DNA of 64,000 bases, taken from positions 930,001-994,000 of the forward strand of contig NZ_CP115668.1 of assembly GCF_028021195.1 (NCBI RefSeq), read 5' to 3'. The position numbers and the translations under genes are program-made. This document shows positions 34,572-47,301 of this stretch, one piece after another. This DNA is from Cutibacterium equinum. GTDB lineage: Bacteria > Actinomycetota > Actinomycetes > Propionibacteriales > Propionibacteriaceae. The notes below the pieces were generated by a model. The model had not been told where the DNA came from. It saw nothing but the letters and a program-made list of their open reading frames with translations, and ran no database searches. Within the stretch, counting starts at the first letter, position 1. Each line of letters starts with the position of its first letter.

Positions 34572-35500
34572 GCATTCTCCTTGCCGGCATGGGCCGCGAT
34601 GAACTCGCGGGCAGCCGGGATCTGGTCGGGGGTGTTGAGGTTGAACAGCTCAACCCCCTTGAGGTTGCGCTTGGCGATACCCGTCAGGGTGCCAGCTGGG
34701 GTGAGTTCGAGCAGGCCAGTGATGCCACGTTCGGCCATGGTGTCCATGCACAAATCCCAACGCACCGGATGGGCAACCTGATTGACGAGGCGATCAGCGA
34801 ACTCGCGGCCATCCGTGACCACAGCACCGTCGCGGTTCGACAACAGGGCCACCGATGGGGTGGTCGTCGGCATGGCGGCGGCGACCTCGCGGAGGTGATC
34901 GACTGCAGGCTCCATGTGAACAGTGTGGAAGGCTCCCGCAACCGATAGCGGGAACAGTCGGGTACGAGCCGGAGGTTCAGCGGCGAAGGCCTCGAGCTGC
35001 TCGACGGTGCCAGCGGCAACGATCTGTCCCTTGCCGTTGTGGTTGGCAGGTGTGAGACCGGCGGCCTCGATGGCTGACAGGACCTCGTCAGGGTTACCAC
35101 CGATGACGGCGGTCATCGAGGTGGCGGTACGAGACGCAGCTTCGGCCATGGCGCGGCCACGTTCGCGGACGAGAACCATGGCGGCCTCAGCGGAGAAGGC
35201 ACCGGCAGCAGCGCCGGCAGCGATCTCGCCGACGGAGTGGCCGGCCAGCAGGTCTGCCTGGGAGAAAATCTCCGGATCGACCGACCATCCGGTCGCCAGC
35301 GCGGCAGCGACGAGCAGCGGCTGGGCGACAGCAGTGTCCTTGATGGTCGCCTCGTCGGAGGTCGTGCCGTGGGTCACCAGATCAATGTCGGCCACCGCTG
35401 ACAACCACGCGAGGTGGTCAGAGAAGGTGGGGTCGGACATCCAGTCCGACAGGAATCCTGGTTTCTGGGCACCCTGGCCCGGAGCGACAATTGCAAGCAC
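34568..35500 (-). CDS. fabD: malonyl CoA-ACP transacylase
   Basis: About 310 residues from the GTG at 35500, which yields the usual [13 protein letters not shown]-terminus. A longer in-frame GTG at 35533 would add eleven residues but has no ribosome site. The nucleophile is in [13 protein letters not shown] near residue 80, an Arg in [10 protein letters not shown] near residue 115 binds the malonyl carboxylate, and the general base is in AGAFHTVHM near residue 190. It transfers malonyl from CoA to ACP and heads the operon. Confidence 0.92.
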   Translation of the reverse strand: MLAIVAPGQGAQKPGFLSDWMSDPTFSDHLAWLSAVADIDLVTHGTTSDEATIKDTAVAQPLLVAAALATGWSVDPEIFSQADLLAGHSVGEIAAGAAAGAFSAEAAMVLVRERGRAMAEAASRTATSMTAVIGGNPDEVLSAIEAAGLTPANHNGKGQIVAAGTVEQLEAFAAEPPARTRLFPLSVAGAFHTVHMEPAVDHLREVAAAMPTTTPSVALLSNRDGAVVTDGREFADRLVNQVAHPVRWDLCMDTMAERGITGLLELTPAGTLTGIAKRNLKGVELFNLNTPDQIPAAREFIAAHAGKENA

Positions 35501-35636
35501 ATCCCCACTGTGCCCCTTGGCTGGGCCTGACACGAGACATGGAACCGACGAAGTACCAAGGGTCGCCTTTGTAGGGTTCCCACAAAGAGACAGGGGGGTT
35601 CCTCCAAAAAATGGGTGTCTGCTTCGTGTCAGGCCC
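35501..35636 (-). promoter_or_regulatory. fab operon promoter region with inverted repeats
   Basis: GGGCCTGACACGA (35523-35535) and its exact complement TCGTGTCAGGCCC (35624-35636) flank an 88-base interval. Inside is a smaller interrupted palindrome, CTTTGTAGGGTTCCCACAAAG (35567-35587), next to a TACAAA-like -10 element on the minus strand. The outer right arm overlaps the end of panE. The arms may be paired operator sites for the fatty-acid regulator or a long-range RNA stem. Confidence 0.5.
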
Positions 35637-36543
35637 GATTCTTGGCCTCCCAGCGCCCCAGCACGGCCGACATGACGTCGTTGATGGGGGTGTCGACTCC
35701 CACCTCTCGACCCAGCCCGGGCACGGCCCCGACCTGGGCGGCGTACTCGCTCGCACGGCCAGCAAGGATGTCGCGCTGGAAGGACGTCGTGGATGCAGGA
35801 TCCTGCCCGGCAAGGAACTCAAGGTTCTTCTCAACAAAGTCGTTGGGAAGCGCGGCACCGTGTCCACGAGCTACCTGCGCCGTTTCGTCAATACACCGGG
35901 CAAGGATGTCGCGGTAGGTGCCAAGCAGGTCGCCGAGGGGGACATCGAGGACAGCTCCACAGGCTCCCTGGGGGACGACCGAGCACATCTTGACCCACAG
36001 CGTGGTGGTGATGTCGTCAATGACGGGGGAGACGAGGCCGGCCTTCTCGCAGGCAGTTCGTAACTGGTCAATAATCGGGTTGGGGGAGTCGTCCATCGTC
36101 GAGACCTCCAACATCCGAGGTCCGCCCAGATCCATGATGAGCCCCGGCTCGATGATCTTAACCCATTCCCTGCAGACGCCGGGGGCCACATACTCGGCAC
36201 CGATGATGTCGGACAGCACCCGTGGTGTCATGACGCCATTCTGGGTCGTCACGACGAGGGTGTCAGGGCCTAGCAGAGCAGGCAGGTAGGCGCGAGCGGC
36301 GTCAGCAACCTGGAAGGTCTTGGTGCACATGAGCACAACGTCAACCGGCCCAATGTCGGCGGCATTGTCGGTGACGGGAACGTCGAGAGTTACCTCAGTA
36401 TCGCCGACGATACGCAGCCCATGCTCCTTAATGGCCTGCAAAGTCGTGCCTCGTGCGATGAAAGAGACGTCGACACCGGCATCAGCTAGCACTCCGCCGT
36501 AGAAAGCGCCGATGGCTCCTGCGCCAATGACTGCGACCCTCAT
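35629..36543 (-). CDS. panE: 2-dehydropantoate 2-reductase
   Basis: 304-residue NADPH-dependent ketopantoate reductase of the pantothenate/CoA pathway. The Rossmann motif GAGAIGAFYGGVLADAG opens the protein, followed by MCTKTFQ near residue 73, TTQNGV near residue 100, and the C-terminal domain with the catalytic lysine in TLWVKMCSVVP near residue 188. Related ApbA-type proteins can have other substrates. It overlaps the NifX-like gene upstream by four bases and is read in the same direction as fabD. Confidence 0.87.
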   Translation of the reverse strand: MRVAVIGAGAIGAFYGGVLADAGVDVSFIARGTTLQAIKEHGLRIVGDTEVTLDVPVTDNAADIGPVDVVLMCTKTFQVADAARAYLPALLGPDTLVVTTQNGVMTPRVLSDIIGAEYVAPGVCREWVKIIEPGLIMDLGGPRMLEVSTMDDSPNPIIDQLRTACEKAGLVSPVIDDITTTLWVKMCSVVPQGACGAVLDVPLGDLLGTYRDILARCIDETAQVARGHGAALPNDFVEKNLEFLAGQDPASTTSFQRDILAGRASEYAAQVGAVPGLGREVGVDTPINDVMSAVLGRWEAKNRA

Positions 36544-36905
36544 GAATCCGCTTCCTTCCGGGCGACCGCGCAGGCGGTGACCATGGCATGCTCCACCGAT
36601 TCGCGGGCATCAGGTAGCGTGGCTGGCAGCAGCGGAACCTTCATCGCGGCCAGGGTGCGCTGCATCCCCATCCCGGCGTGAGTGGCCACACACGCCACAA
36701 CCTCGTGCTCGCGCAGGAAACGGACGATGCGGGCATGATGACTGCCCTCGGTGCCCTCGTCGTGGAGGCGGTCCCATTCCACCTCGAAGGTCTGCCACTG
36801 CGTGACGTGACCGTTATCGTCGACCTGTGCGACGGCCACCATGGGGGCCTTACCGAATCGAGGCTCCACTGAGCCATCCGGGCGAACCGGGATCATGACG
36901 TTCAT
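36540..36905 (-). CDS. NifX/NifB-associated (dinitrogenase iron-molybdenum cofactor) domain protein
   Basis: 121-residue single-domain protein resembling the Nitro_FeMo-Co family: MIPVRPDGSVEPRFGKAPMVAVAQVDD at the start (quoted in part: EPRFGKAPMVAVA), a central HHARIVRFLREHEVVACV and GMGMQRTLAAMKVPLL. The family binds or handles metal clusters, but no nitrogenase genes are nearby, and stand-alone members in non-diazotrophs are of unknown role. It is coupled to panE by a four-base overlap. Confidence 0.75.
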   Translation of the reverse strand: MNVMIPVRPDGSVEPRFGKAPMVAVAQVDDNGHVTQWQTFEVEWDRLHDEGTEGSHHARIVRFLREHEVVACVATHAGMGMQRTLAAMKVPLLPATLPDARESVEHAMVTACAVARKEADS

Positions 36906-37063
36906 AACGTGAGCCTAGCTTCCCGAACGGTACGTGTGATGACAAGAGAACCGCCACGCGCGGCGCGAGGAAGCCGGGTGGCCATCATTAGCTGTAGTGT
37001 TCAAGGGCTGGTCATGCCGGTTATTGCGTGCGTGAAGTTCCGTGCCCCAGAGAAAGGACAGCT

Positions 37064-38509
37064 ATGGCGTCGAGTGACCCTGTGCAGCGAGATGTCAAGG
37101 CAAGCAGATATGAGACAGATGGTGCCGCGAACAGTAACCAGATGCGTCGAGCGATCTTCATCGCAGTGACAGCAGCAGCGTTGGGAATTACCTACGGTTA
37201 TGATATCTCTAACACCGCTGCCGCGTTGCAGTTCGTGAAACGGGACTTTGGTATCTATAGCAGTATCAACACGGCGTCAGTGCTGGGTCAAATTGGTGGC
37301 GCTATTATCGGTGGACCCATGGCTAATGCCATTGGACGCAAGAAATCGATGATTATTATCGCTGCTGGCTACACTGTTTTCGCTGTCTTGACGGCTGTTT
37401 CTCCATCTGCTGGGTCATTCCTTGCGATGCGAGTCCTCTTGGGCATAACTATTGGACTTTCTATCACAGTCGTCCCAGTGTTCATCGCTGAATCCGCCCC
37501 GGCGTCTCGGCGTGGTGGGTTGGCGACGGCGTATCAGGTGACGTGCGTCATCGGGATTATTTTGGGCTACCTTGTCGGGTACCTGTTGCTGCCCACTGAC
37601 ACGTGGCGTTGGATTCTTGGTGTAGCAGCTATCCCGGCACTCGTCGTCTTGGTGATGCTGTTTCGCACTGAAGAAACCCCGTCGTGGTACATGCTCAAGG
37701 GGCGAGAGCAGGAAGCTCGTCGTGCCATGGAGCGTATTGAAGCAGCAGAATTGGTGGAACCAAGCCTCGACGAGATTCGCAACTCATTGTCGTCCCAACC
37801 CGACGGATCTGTGTGGCAGAGATTGCGTGAGATGTTCCATGGCGGCATGGCCCGAACTACTCTTTTTGCTATTGTGCTCGGATTCTCAATCCAGATCACC
37901 GGTATCAATGCCACTATTTATTACGCTCCTGGCATCTATTCTCGAATGGGGTTCACGGATACAGCGACGACCTATCTCGTGCCGTCCCTGGTTCAGTTCT
38001 TGTCGTTGATCAGTGTTGTCATCTCTATGCTGGTTATTGATAAAGTAGGACGCCGGTTTGTGCTTATCACCGGAATATCCACGATGATCTTTGCGACGAT
38101 CCTTCTCATCGTGACCTATCTGATGAGTGGATTCGAGGGCACCGCGGCTGGTGTCATGGGCCTCATCGGCATGTCGTTGTTCACGATGGGATACACCTTT
38201 GGCTTCGGCTCAATCGTATGGGTCTACGCGGGTGAGATCTTCCCGGCTCGGTACCGATCGATCGGTGCGTCCTTGGTGCTCACTGCCGACTTGGTCGCTA
38301 ATGCGATCACTGCCCAGCTAGGGGCCGTCATGCTCGACGGTATCGGACTGGCGGGAACCTTCGGCGTATACGGTGGGCTGCTTGTCATTGCGCTGCTATT
38401 CCTGCTGCGATACGCCCCGGAAACCTCTGGTCGTTCGCTCGAGGAAATCCAGGACTACTGGAACAACGGCGCCAGGTGGCCTGAGACTGAATCATCGTCG
38501 ATGGCATGA
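37064..38509 (+). CDS. MFS sugar porter
   Basis: 481-residue major facilitator of the sugar porter family with twelve hydrophobic segments. Signatures: GYDISNTAAALQF in segment 1, the GRKKSM loop between segments 2 and 3, SAPASRRGGLATAYQ before segment 5, a truncated PESPR equivalent (TEETPSWYMLKGR), GFSIQITGINATIYYAP in segment 7, DKVGRRFVLI between 8 and 9, and PETSGRSLEEI at the end. ATG at 37064 has AAAGGA eight bases upstream. Codon third positions are noticeably more A/T-rich than in the fab and ace genes around it, suggesting a separate origin. Confidence 0.88.
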   Translation: MASSDPVQRDVKASRYETDGAANSNQMRRAIFIAVTAAALGITYGYDISNTAAALQFVKRDFGIYSSINTASVLGQIGGAIIGGPMANAIGRKKSMIIIAAGYTVFAVLTAVSPSAGSFLAMRVLLGITIGLSITVVPVFIAESAPASRRGGLATAYQVTCVIGIILGYLVGYLLLPTDTWRWILGVAAIPALVVLVMLFRTEETPSWYMLKGREQEARRAMERIEAAELVEPSLDEIRNSLSSQPDGSVWQRLREMFHGGMARTTLFAIVLGFSIQITGINATIYYAPGIYSRMGFTDTATTYLVPSLVQFLSLISVVISMLVIDKVGRRFVLITGISTMIFATILLIVTYLMSGFEGTAAGVMGLIGMSLFTMGYTFGFGSIVWVYAGEIFPARYRSIGASLVLTADLVANAITAQLGAVMLDGIGLAGTFGVYGGLLVIALLFLLRYAPETSGRSLEEIQDYWNNGARWPETESSSMA

Positions 38510-38531
38510 GCCCGACGACCGGCCCGCGCTC

Positions 38532-39788
38532 TCAGCTCGCCAGCCGCCCCACGGTGATGGCCAATCTCAGGACGTAGGCCTCTCGCGGGTCGGAAGGGGA
38601 GTACCCGGTCACGTCCTGGATTCGATTGAGTCGGTAACGCACCGTGTTCGGGTGGATGAACATGGCTCGCCCCGTGCCTTCGACCGAGCAGCCGTGATCA
38701 AGGAAGGAGACGGTGGTGTCCATGAGGTCCCCACTGGCGGCAGCCAAGGGGGTGTAGACCTCATTGACAAGCCACGCGGTGGCCTCGGCGTCGCCGGAGA
38801 GGACTTGCTCTGGAAGAAGATCGATGGCGGCCATGACTCGCGGACCCTCTGGCCAGGCGCGGGCGGCCCGGGCCCCCGATAGAGCAGCGCGGGCGGAGGC
38901 CGGTGCCAGGGTGAGATCGGCGACGACCGGCCCCACGACGATGGGCCCGGGTGCGAAATGCTCGGCCAGGGCCTCGGTGGCGGCCACGGCGGCGGGGTCG
39001 TCGACAAGTTTCGGACTGGCGAGGATGACGACCAGGCGATCGGACTGCAGGGCGGCCAGCACCGTCATCTGCATCCGCTCGCCGTCGCGACGCAGCACGT
39101 GGAGTTCATGCTCGGTGGTCGGGGCTTGGCCCACCACGACACACAGGTTGATGCCGGGCCGCCATCCCAGGGTGGATGCTCGGGAGATGAGCTGTTCGTC
39201 GGCGTCGGCGCGGACGACGGCATCGACGACGAGGGATTCCAGTCTCTCGTCCCAGGTGCCACGCCGCTCGGCGGCTCGGGCGTACACCTCGGCGGCTGCG
39301 AAAGCGACTTCCCGGGAGTAGTGGACGATCGCGGTACGCAGTACTTGACGGTCTCCGCGTGGCATCTCGGTCTCGATCTGCGCCTCGACGGCGTCGATCG
39401 TCGTTCTAACGAGTTCGACGGTCTGGTGCAAGGAAATCTTGCGAGTCATGGATCGCGGCGCGACGTCGAAGACATCGGTCGGGGAGTAGGGCTTGGCGTC
39501 ATCGTCAGTAAACCACTTCACGAAGCCGTCAATGCCGGAACGGGCCACGATCGAAATCCACGACCTGTCCTCGGCGGCGAGATCGCGGAACCAGGAATGA
39601 CGACGGCCCATCTCCTCAAGGGTGGCAGTCGTCATGGCTGAGGTGCGAGCGGCCAAGCGTTTGGCGATGGCTCGGCGGGTGCGATCAGAGGGCACGACGG
39701 TGCGTCCGGTACTCGACGTTCGGCGTGCGGATGTGGTCGCGATGTCGTTCCTGGCCACCTGAGCCTCCCTCGGCGAAACTCCCGACAT
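38532..39788 (-). CDS. fasR: PucR-type transcriptional activator of fatty-acid genes (FasR-like)
   Basis: 418 residues. Central motif SLHQTVELVRTTIDAVEAQIE and FVKWFTDDD match the streptomycete FasR type. The C-terminal PucR helix-turn-helix is clear: TTVSFLDHGCSVEGTGRAMFIHPNTVRYRLNRIQDVTG (quoted in part: FIHPNTVRYRLNRI, near residue 375). In Streptomyces FasR activates the fabDHPF operon and its gene lies between aceE and fabD. Here it is also divergent from aceE, but three other genes intervene before fabD. Autoregulation through the 212-base gap to aceE is possible. Confidence 0.85.
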   Translation of the reverse strand: MSGVSPREAQVARNDIATTSARRTSSTGRTVVPSDRTRRAIAKRLAARTSAMTTATLEEMGRRHSWFRDLAAEDRSWISIVARSGIDGFVKWFTDDDAKPYSPTDVFDVAPRSMTRKISLHQTVELVRTTIDAVEAQIETEMPRGDRQVLRTAIVHYSREVAFAAAEVYARAAERRGTWDERLESLVVDAVVRADADEQLISRASTLGWRPGINLCVVVGQAPTTEHELHVLRRDGERMQMTVLAALQSDRLVVILASPKLVDDPAAVAATEALAEHFAPGPIVVGPVVADLTLAPASARAALSGARAARAWPEGPRVMAAIDLLPEQVLSGDAEATAWLVNEVYTPLAAASGDLMDTTVSFLDHGCSVEGTGRAMFIHPNTVRYRLNRIQDVTGYSPSDPREAYVLRLAITVGRLAS

Positions 39789-40000
39789 TCTAGTGGGGGT
39801 TGTGACTGGGCCACGATGCCCTCCCAGCCGCCTGCGATCAAGGCAGGAATTTCGCGCTGAGTCGATTTACGGCATCTGCAAGTGACTTTTCTTCCACAAC
39901 ACGACACAATAAGTTGGTGGCGGGCCCTCGGGCTGCCACCTCGAACCGTCACCGGTGATGACGCCGGTAGCGCGTCAATGTCGATGAGAAAGGACCCAGC

Positions 40001-42754
40001 GTGATCCCACGCGAAGAACGCGGACCAGTCCTCAACGGACTACCGACAACACTGCCTGACATCGATCCCGAGGAGACCCAGGAGTGGATCGAATCCCTCG
40101 ACAAGATGGTTGAGGCTGACGGCCCCAACCGTGCCCGGATCGTGTTGCTGAAGATGCTGGAGCGGGCTCGTAGCCACGGGCATCTCGGTCTGTCGGCTCT
40201 CACCTCCACCGACTACATCAACACCATCGCCGCCGAGGACGAGGAGGAGTACCCCGGCGACGCCGAGATCGAACGCAACATCCGTCGTCTGTTGCGGTGG
40301 AACTCGGCCATCACCGTGCACCGCGCTCAGCGTCCCGGTATCGGCGTCGGTGGCCACATCTCCACCTATGCCTCTGCAGTGACCCTCTACGAGGTCGGTC
40401 AGAACCACTTCTGGCGCGGACAGGACGCCCCCGGCGGTGGCGATCAGGTCTTCTTCCAGGGACACGCAGCCCCCGGTATGTACGCTCGCGCCTTCCTGGA
40501 GGGACGCCTCAGTGAGGAGGATCTCGACGGGTTCCGTCAGGAGAAGTCGAAGGCTGGTCACGGCCTGCCCTCCTACCCCCACCCCCGCATGCTGCCTGAC
40601 TTCTGGCAGTTCCCAACGGTGTCGATGGGCCTGGGCCCGATGGACTCCATCTACCAGGCGTCCATGAACAAATACCTCACCAACCGAGGGATCAAGGATT
40701 GCTCCGACCAGCACGTCTGGGCCTTCCTGGGCGACGGCGAGATGGACGAGCCGGAGTCGCGCGGCTTCCTTCAGGTGGCCGCCAACGAGGAACTCGACAA
40801 CCTCACCTTCGTCATCAACTGCAACCTGCAGCGTCTGGACGGCCCGGTGCGTGGCAACGGCAAGATCGTCCAAGAGCTGGAGGCCGTCTTCCGCGGTGCC
40901 GGCTGGAACGTCATCAAGGTCATCTGGGGATCCGGCTGGGATCCGCTGCTGCAGGCTGACCGCGACGGTGCCCTCGTCGACATCATGAACAACACTCGTG
41001 ACGGCGACTACCAGACCTTCAAGGCCAACGACGGTGCCTACGTTCGTGAACACTTCTTCGGTCGAGACCCGCGCACCGCCAAGATGGTCGAGAACTGGAC
41101 CGACGAGCAGATCTGGGCGCTGCGTCGTGGTGGCCACGACTACCGCAAGATCTACAACGCCTACAAGGCCGCCACCGAGTTCAAGGGAGCACCGACCGTG
41201 GTGCTCGCCTGCACCATCAAGGGCTACGACCTCGGTACCCATTTCGCGGGCCGAAACGCGACCCACCAGATGAAGAAACTGGCCCTTGAGGATCTCAAGC
41301 AGTTCCGTGACCGCCTGGAGATCCCGATCTCCGACAAGGTCCTGGAGGCCGACCCGTACCGCGCCCCGTACTTCCATCCCGGTGCCGACGACGAGCGCAT
41401 CCAGTACCTCATGGAGCGCCGTCGGGCCCTGGGCGGTTTCGTGCCGGAGCGTCGCTCGAAGTTCACCTCGCTGCCGATTCCCGAGCAGAAGGCCTTCGAC
41501 GGGGTCAAGCGCGGATCGGGCAAGCAGGAAGTCGCCACCACCATGGCCTTCGTGCGTCTGCTCAAGGACCTCACCCGCGACAAGAACTTCGCCCCGCACG
41601 TGGTCCCGATCATCCCTGACGAGGCCCGTACCTTCGGTATGGACTCGTTCTTCCCGACGATCAAGATCTACAACCCGCACGGCCAGAACTACACCCCGGT
41701 GGACCACGAGCTCATGCTCAGCTACCGCGAGGCCAAGAACGGTCAGATCTTGCACACGGGTATCAATGAGGCCGGCTCGACGGCTGCCTTCATTGCCGCC
41801 GGTACGGCCTACTCCACCCAGGGCGTGCCGATGGTGCCGATCTACCTGTTCTACTCGATGTTCGGCTTCCAGCGCACCGGTGACTCCTTCTGGGCTGCCG
41901 GCGATCAGATGTCCAAGGGATTCATCATCGGTGCCACCGCTGGACGCACCACGCTGACCGGCGAGGGCACCCAGCACATGGACGGCCAGTCGCCGATCCT
42001 GGCTGCCACCAACCCGGCGGTCATCTCCTACGATCCGGCCTACTCCTACGAGATCTCCCACATCGTCCAGGCGGGCCTGGAGCACATGTATGGCAAGAAC
42101 CCCGAGGACGTCATGTACTACCTGACGGTCTACAACGAGCCGATCATCCAGCCGGCTGAACCGGAGGGGGTCGACGCCGAGGGCATCGTCAAGGGTATGT
42201 ACCTGCTGTCGAAGGGCTCCTTTGACGGGGTTGGCGAGGATGCCCGGCGCGTCCAGCTGATGGCATCCGGTGTTGCGGTGCCGTGGGCTCTCGAGGCACA
42301 GGAGCTTCTCAAGGACGACTTTGGTGTCGTCGCCGACGTGTGGTCGGTCACCTCGTGGAACAACCTGCGCCGTGACGCCATGGAGGCTGAGGAACAGGCC
42401 TTCCTGCATCCTGAGCAGGGCAAACGCACCCCCTACATCGTGCAGCGTCTGGCTGATGCTCCTGGTCCGGTCGTGGCTGCCACCGATTACATGCGCCAGG
42501 TCCCCGACCAGATCGCTCAATGGGTGCCAGGGGATTATGCGTCCCTGGGGGCCGACGGGTTCGGATTCTCCGACACCCGAGCTGCTGCCCGTCGCTTCTT
42601 CCACATTGACGGACCGTCCATGGCCGTCCGTGCCCTGCAGATGCTGGCCGAGCGTGGCGAGGTCCCACAGGATTGGCCGGCCAGGGCGGCTGAGAAATAT
42701 GACCTTCTCAACGTCAACGCTGGGTCGTCGGGCAACGCCGGCGGCGACGCCTGA
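40001..42754 (+). CDS. aceE: pyruvate dehydrogenase E1 component, homodimeric type
   Basis: 917-residue thiamine-diphosphate enzyme that decarboxylates pyruvate and acetylates the E2 lipoyl domain. The TPP-binding motif [10 protein letters not shown], ending in [10 protein letters not shown], lies near residues 245-285. Other E1 blocks are [47 protein letters not shown] near residue 655 and [14 protein letters not shown]. The start is a GTG with AAAGGA seven bases upstream. E2/E3 genes are elsewhere, as usual in actinobacteria. A hairpin terminator and DUF3052 follow, a common actinobacterial order. Confidence 0.96.
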   Translation: MIPREERGPVLNGLPTTLPDIDPEETQEWIESLDKMVEADGPNRARIVLLKMLERARSHGHLGLSALTSTDYINTIAAEDEEEYPGDAEIERNIRRLLRWNSAITVHRAQRPGIGVGGHISTYASAVTLYEVGQNHFWRGQDAPGGGDQVFFQGHAAPGMYARAFLEGRLSEEDLDGFRQEKSKAGHGLPSYPHPRMLPDFWQFPTVSMGLGPMDSIYQASMNKYLTNRGIKDCSDQHVWAFLGDGEMDEPESRGFLQVAANEELDNLTFVINCNLQRLDGPVRGNGKIVQELEAVFRGAGWNVIKVIWGSGWDPLLQADRDGALVDIMNNTRDGDYQTFKANDGAYVREHFFGRDPRTAKMVENWTDEQIWALRRGGHDYRKIYNAYKAATEFKGAPTVVLACTIKGYDLGTHFAGRNATHQMKKLALEDLKQFRDRLEIPISDKVLEADPYRAPYFHPGADDERIQYLMERRRALGGFVPERRSKFTSLPIPEQKAFDGVKRGSGKQEVATTMAFVRLLKDLTRDKNFAPHVVPIIPDEARTFGMDSFFPTIKIYNPHGQNYTPVDHELMLSYREAKNGQILHTGINEAGSTAAFIAAGTAYSTQGVPMVPIYLFYSMFGFQRTGDSFWAAGDQMSKGFIIGATAGRTTLTGEGTQHMDGQSPILAATNPAVISYDPAYSYEISHIVQAGLEHMYGKNPEDVMYYLTVYNEPIIQPAEPEGVDAEGIVKGMYLLSKGSFDGVGEDARRVQLMASGVAVPWALEAQELLKDDFGVVADVWSVTSWNNLRRDAMEAEEQAFLHPEQGKRTPYIVQRLADAPGPVVAATDYMRQVPDQIAQWVPGDYASLGADGFGFSDTRAAARRFFHIDGPSMAVRALQMLAERGEVPQDWPARAAEKYDLLNVNAGSSGNAGGDA

Positions 42755-42765
42755 TCGAATCTGAC

Positions 42766-42800
42766 GACGCGGAGGTCACCCCTGAGGTGGCCTCCGCGTC
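42766..42800 (+). terminator. terminator hairpin after aceE
   Basis: Fifteen-pair stem (GACGCGGAGGTCACC with GGTGGCCTCCGCGTC, one T-G) and five-base loop, 11 bases after the stop; no T tract. Confidence 0.85.
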
Positions 42801-42871
42801 TCGCATCTGGCACGCTTGTTCCAAGGCGTCTTTTCGCGCCAGACGCACGTACGTGAGGAAGCTGAGGATTC

Positions 42872-43276
42872 GTGGGAAGCGGCACCGATTTGGACAAGCT
42901 CGGTCTCGAGGCCGGGCGGGTGGTCCAGGAGCTCGGTTGGGACGATGACGTTGACGAGGACCTCCGTCAGGAAGTCATGGACATCATCGACGGTGACATG
43001 ATCGAGGATTCGATTGACGCCGTCGACATCGTCTGGTTGTGGTTGCGTGCCGATGACGGGGATGTGGCCGATGGACTGGTTGATGCCATGCGTGACCTCT
43101 CCGATGACGGTTTCATCGTGCTCGTCACCCCCAAGGTGGGACGCCCCGGCACCATCGACCCGGCAGACCTGTCCGACGGGGCTGACACCGCTGGCATGGT
43201 GCTGACGACCAGCTATGACGTTGGTGAGGATTGGCAGGCCCACAAGGTCGTGCGGCCCCGAGGCGGACGCCGTTGA
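42872..43276 (+). CDS. DUF3052 family protein
   Basis: 134-residue acidic protein starting at a GTG. Family blocks: DKLGLEAGRVVQELGWDDDVDED, DIIDGDMIEDSIDAVDIVWLWLR (in part IVWLWLRADDGD) and SDDGFIVLVTPKVGRPG, followed by a conserved TAGMVLTTSYDVGEDWQAHKV end. Function unknown; the gene is consistently found beside aceE in actinobacteria. No membrane segment or enzyme motif. The next gene, an aldo/keto reductase, begins four bases after its stop. Confidence 0.88.
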   Translation: MGSGTDLDKLGLEAGRVVQELGWDDDVDEDLRQEVMDIIDGDMIEDSIDAVDIVWLWLRADDGDVADGLVDAMRDLSDDGFIVLVTPKVGRPGTIDPADLSDGADTAGMVLTTSYDVGEDWQAHKVVRPRGGRR

Positions 43277-43280
43277 CATC

Positions 43281-44294
<1,014 letters not shown>

Positions 44295-44316
44295 GATAAC
44301 TCAGCCCGGGTCGTGC

Positions 44317-44360
44317 TACCCTTGTGGGGACGCCCTTTAATGGCGATCCCGTGAGGTCGC
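44317..44360 (+). promoter_or_regulatory. pyr operon promoter and PyrR-binding RNA site
   Basis: A TGCTACCCT extended -10 (core TACCCT, 44317-44322) is followed by GCGATCCCGTGAGGTCGC (44343-44360). The latter folds into the PyrR-recognised hairpin: a GCGA/TCGC stem, a bulged T, two more pairs and a loop carrying the conserved GAGG. Consensus is ARUCC-N-GNGAGGYU. UMP-bound PyrR is expected to bind here and lower expression of the operon. Confidence 0.75.
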
Positions 44361-44407
44361 GAAGGTCGTGCCAACAGGCGGCTGCACAGACGTGCGTCGT
44401 CGGCTGT

Positions 44408-45963
<1,556 letters not shown>

Positions 45964-45967
<4 letters not shown>

Positions 45968-47301
45968 GCCGACGGGTCCTCCTCACCGGGTTGACCATGC
46001 TGGAGGGAGCCACCCCGGTTCCCTCCCAGCTCCTCGTCCGCGACGACCGGATCGAGGCCATCTCACGAGGGCGTCGCCACGCCCTCGACGGAGCCGACGC
46101 GCAGGTCATCGACCTGGGTGGGGCTCTGGTCACTCCCGGCCTGGTGGACCTGCACGTCCATCTGCGTGAGCCGGGGCAGGAGCACAAGGAGACCATTGCC
46201 TCGGGCACTGCTGCGGCAGCCCGCGGCGGGTGGACGACGATCTGTGCGATGCCGAACACCGTGCCCGACCCGCACACTCCTGCGCTCGTGGACGACCTCA
46301 AGCGCAGGATCGACGAGTCCGCGCTGGTACGGGTGCGTCCCATCGCCCCCATCACCGTCGGATTGACGAGCACCGATCTTGTCGACCTCGATGCCTTGGC
46401 CCAAGCGGGGGCCGTTGCCTTCTCCAACGACGGCAAGGGTGTCCAACTGGCCGCGACGATGTACGACGCGATGCGCGCCGCCGCCAAGGTGGACCGTCCC
46501 ATCGCTGCCCACGCCGAGGACGAGTCCCTGGTACGTGGCGGAGTCATCAATGACGGACGCCGGGCCCGCGAACTCGACCTGCCGCCCATGACTCGTCTCA
46601 CCGAGACTGTCCAGGTGGCCCGAGACGTCATGATCGCAGAGGCTACCGGGGCTCACTATCACCTGTGCCACGCCTCGACTCGCCAGTCGATTCGTACCCT
46701 GCGTCGCGGACGTGAGGACGGTGCGCATGTCACCGGCGAGGCCGCCCCGCATCATCTACTGCTGGCTGACGACGACATTCCCAGCGACGACGGGTTCTAC
46801 AAGATGAATCCTCCGTTGCGCACCCGCGACGACGTTGACGCCATGATCGACGGGCTGTGCGACGGCACCTTGACCTGCATCGCCACGGACAACGCCCCGC
46901 ACGCTGCCGCCGAGAAGGACTGTTCCTTCCGTGACGCAGCCTTCGGGGTCATCACGAACGAGCATACTTTCGCCCTGCTGTACACCAACTTCGTGCTGGA
47001 TGGTCGATTCCGCCTCGACCAGCTCGTCGACTGGCTCACCGCCGGGCCCGCCGACACCTTCGGGCTGGCCGATGCCGGACGACTGCGAGTGGGCGGACCG
47101 GCCGACCTCGCCGCCTTCGACCTGGCGACCCAGACGACGATCATCCCCGAGGAGGGGGCCGGGATGGGGCGCAACACTCCCTTCTCCGGGCGGCGCGTCT
47201 TCGGAGATTGCGTATTGACCATGGTCGGTGGACAGACGGTGCACCGGCGAGGACAGCAGATCGGCAAGACGGGTGACCACGTGACGGGAGACTGGCAATG
47301 A
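45964..47301 (+). CDS. pyrC: dihydroorotase, type I
   Basis: 445-residue zinc amidohydrolase that cyclises carbamoyl-aspartate. Metal ligands: [15 protein letters not shown] near residue 60, AHAEDE near residue 185, HYHLCHAST near residue 235, and the catalytic Asp in [14 protein letters not shown] near residue 310. The layout is the type I (Bacillus/yeast urease-like) form, longer than E. coli PyrC. GTG start inside the pyrB stop (GTGA), and ATGA overlap with carA. Confidence 0.95.

Noticed and set aside
40040-42604. Very long open frame (about 850 codons) antisense to aceE
   Set aside because: Exact complement of a strongly biased coding frame; composition dominated by Val/Gly/Asp/His. aceE is unmistakable.
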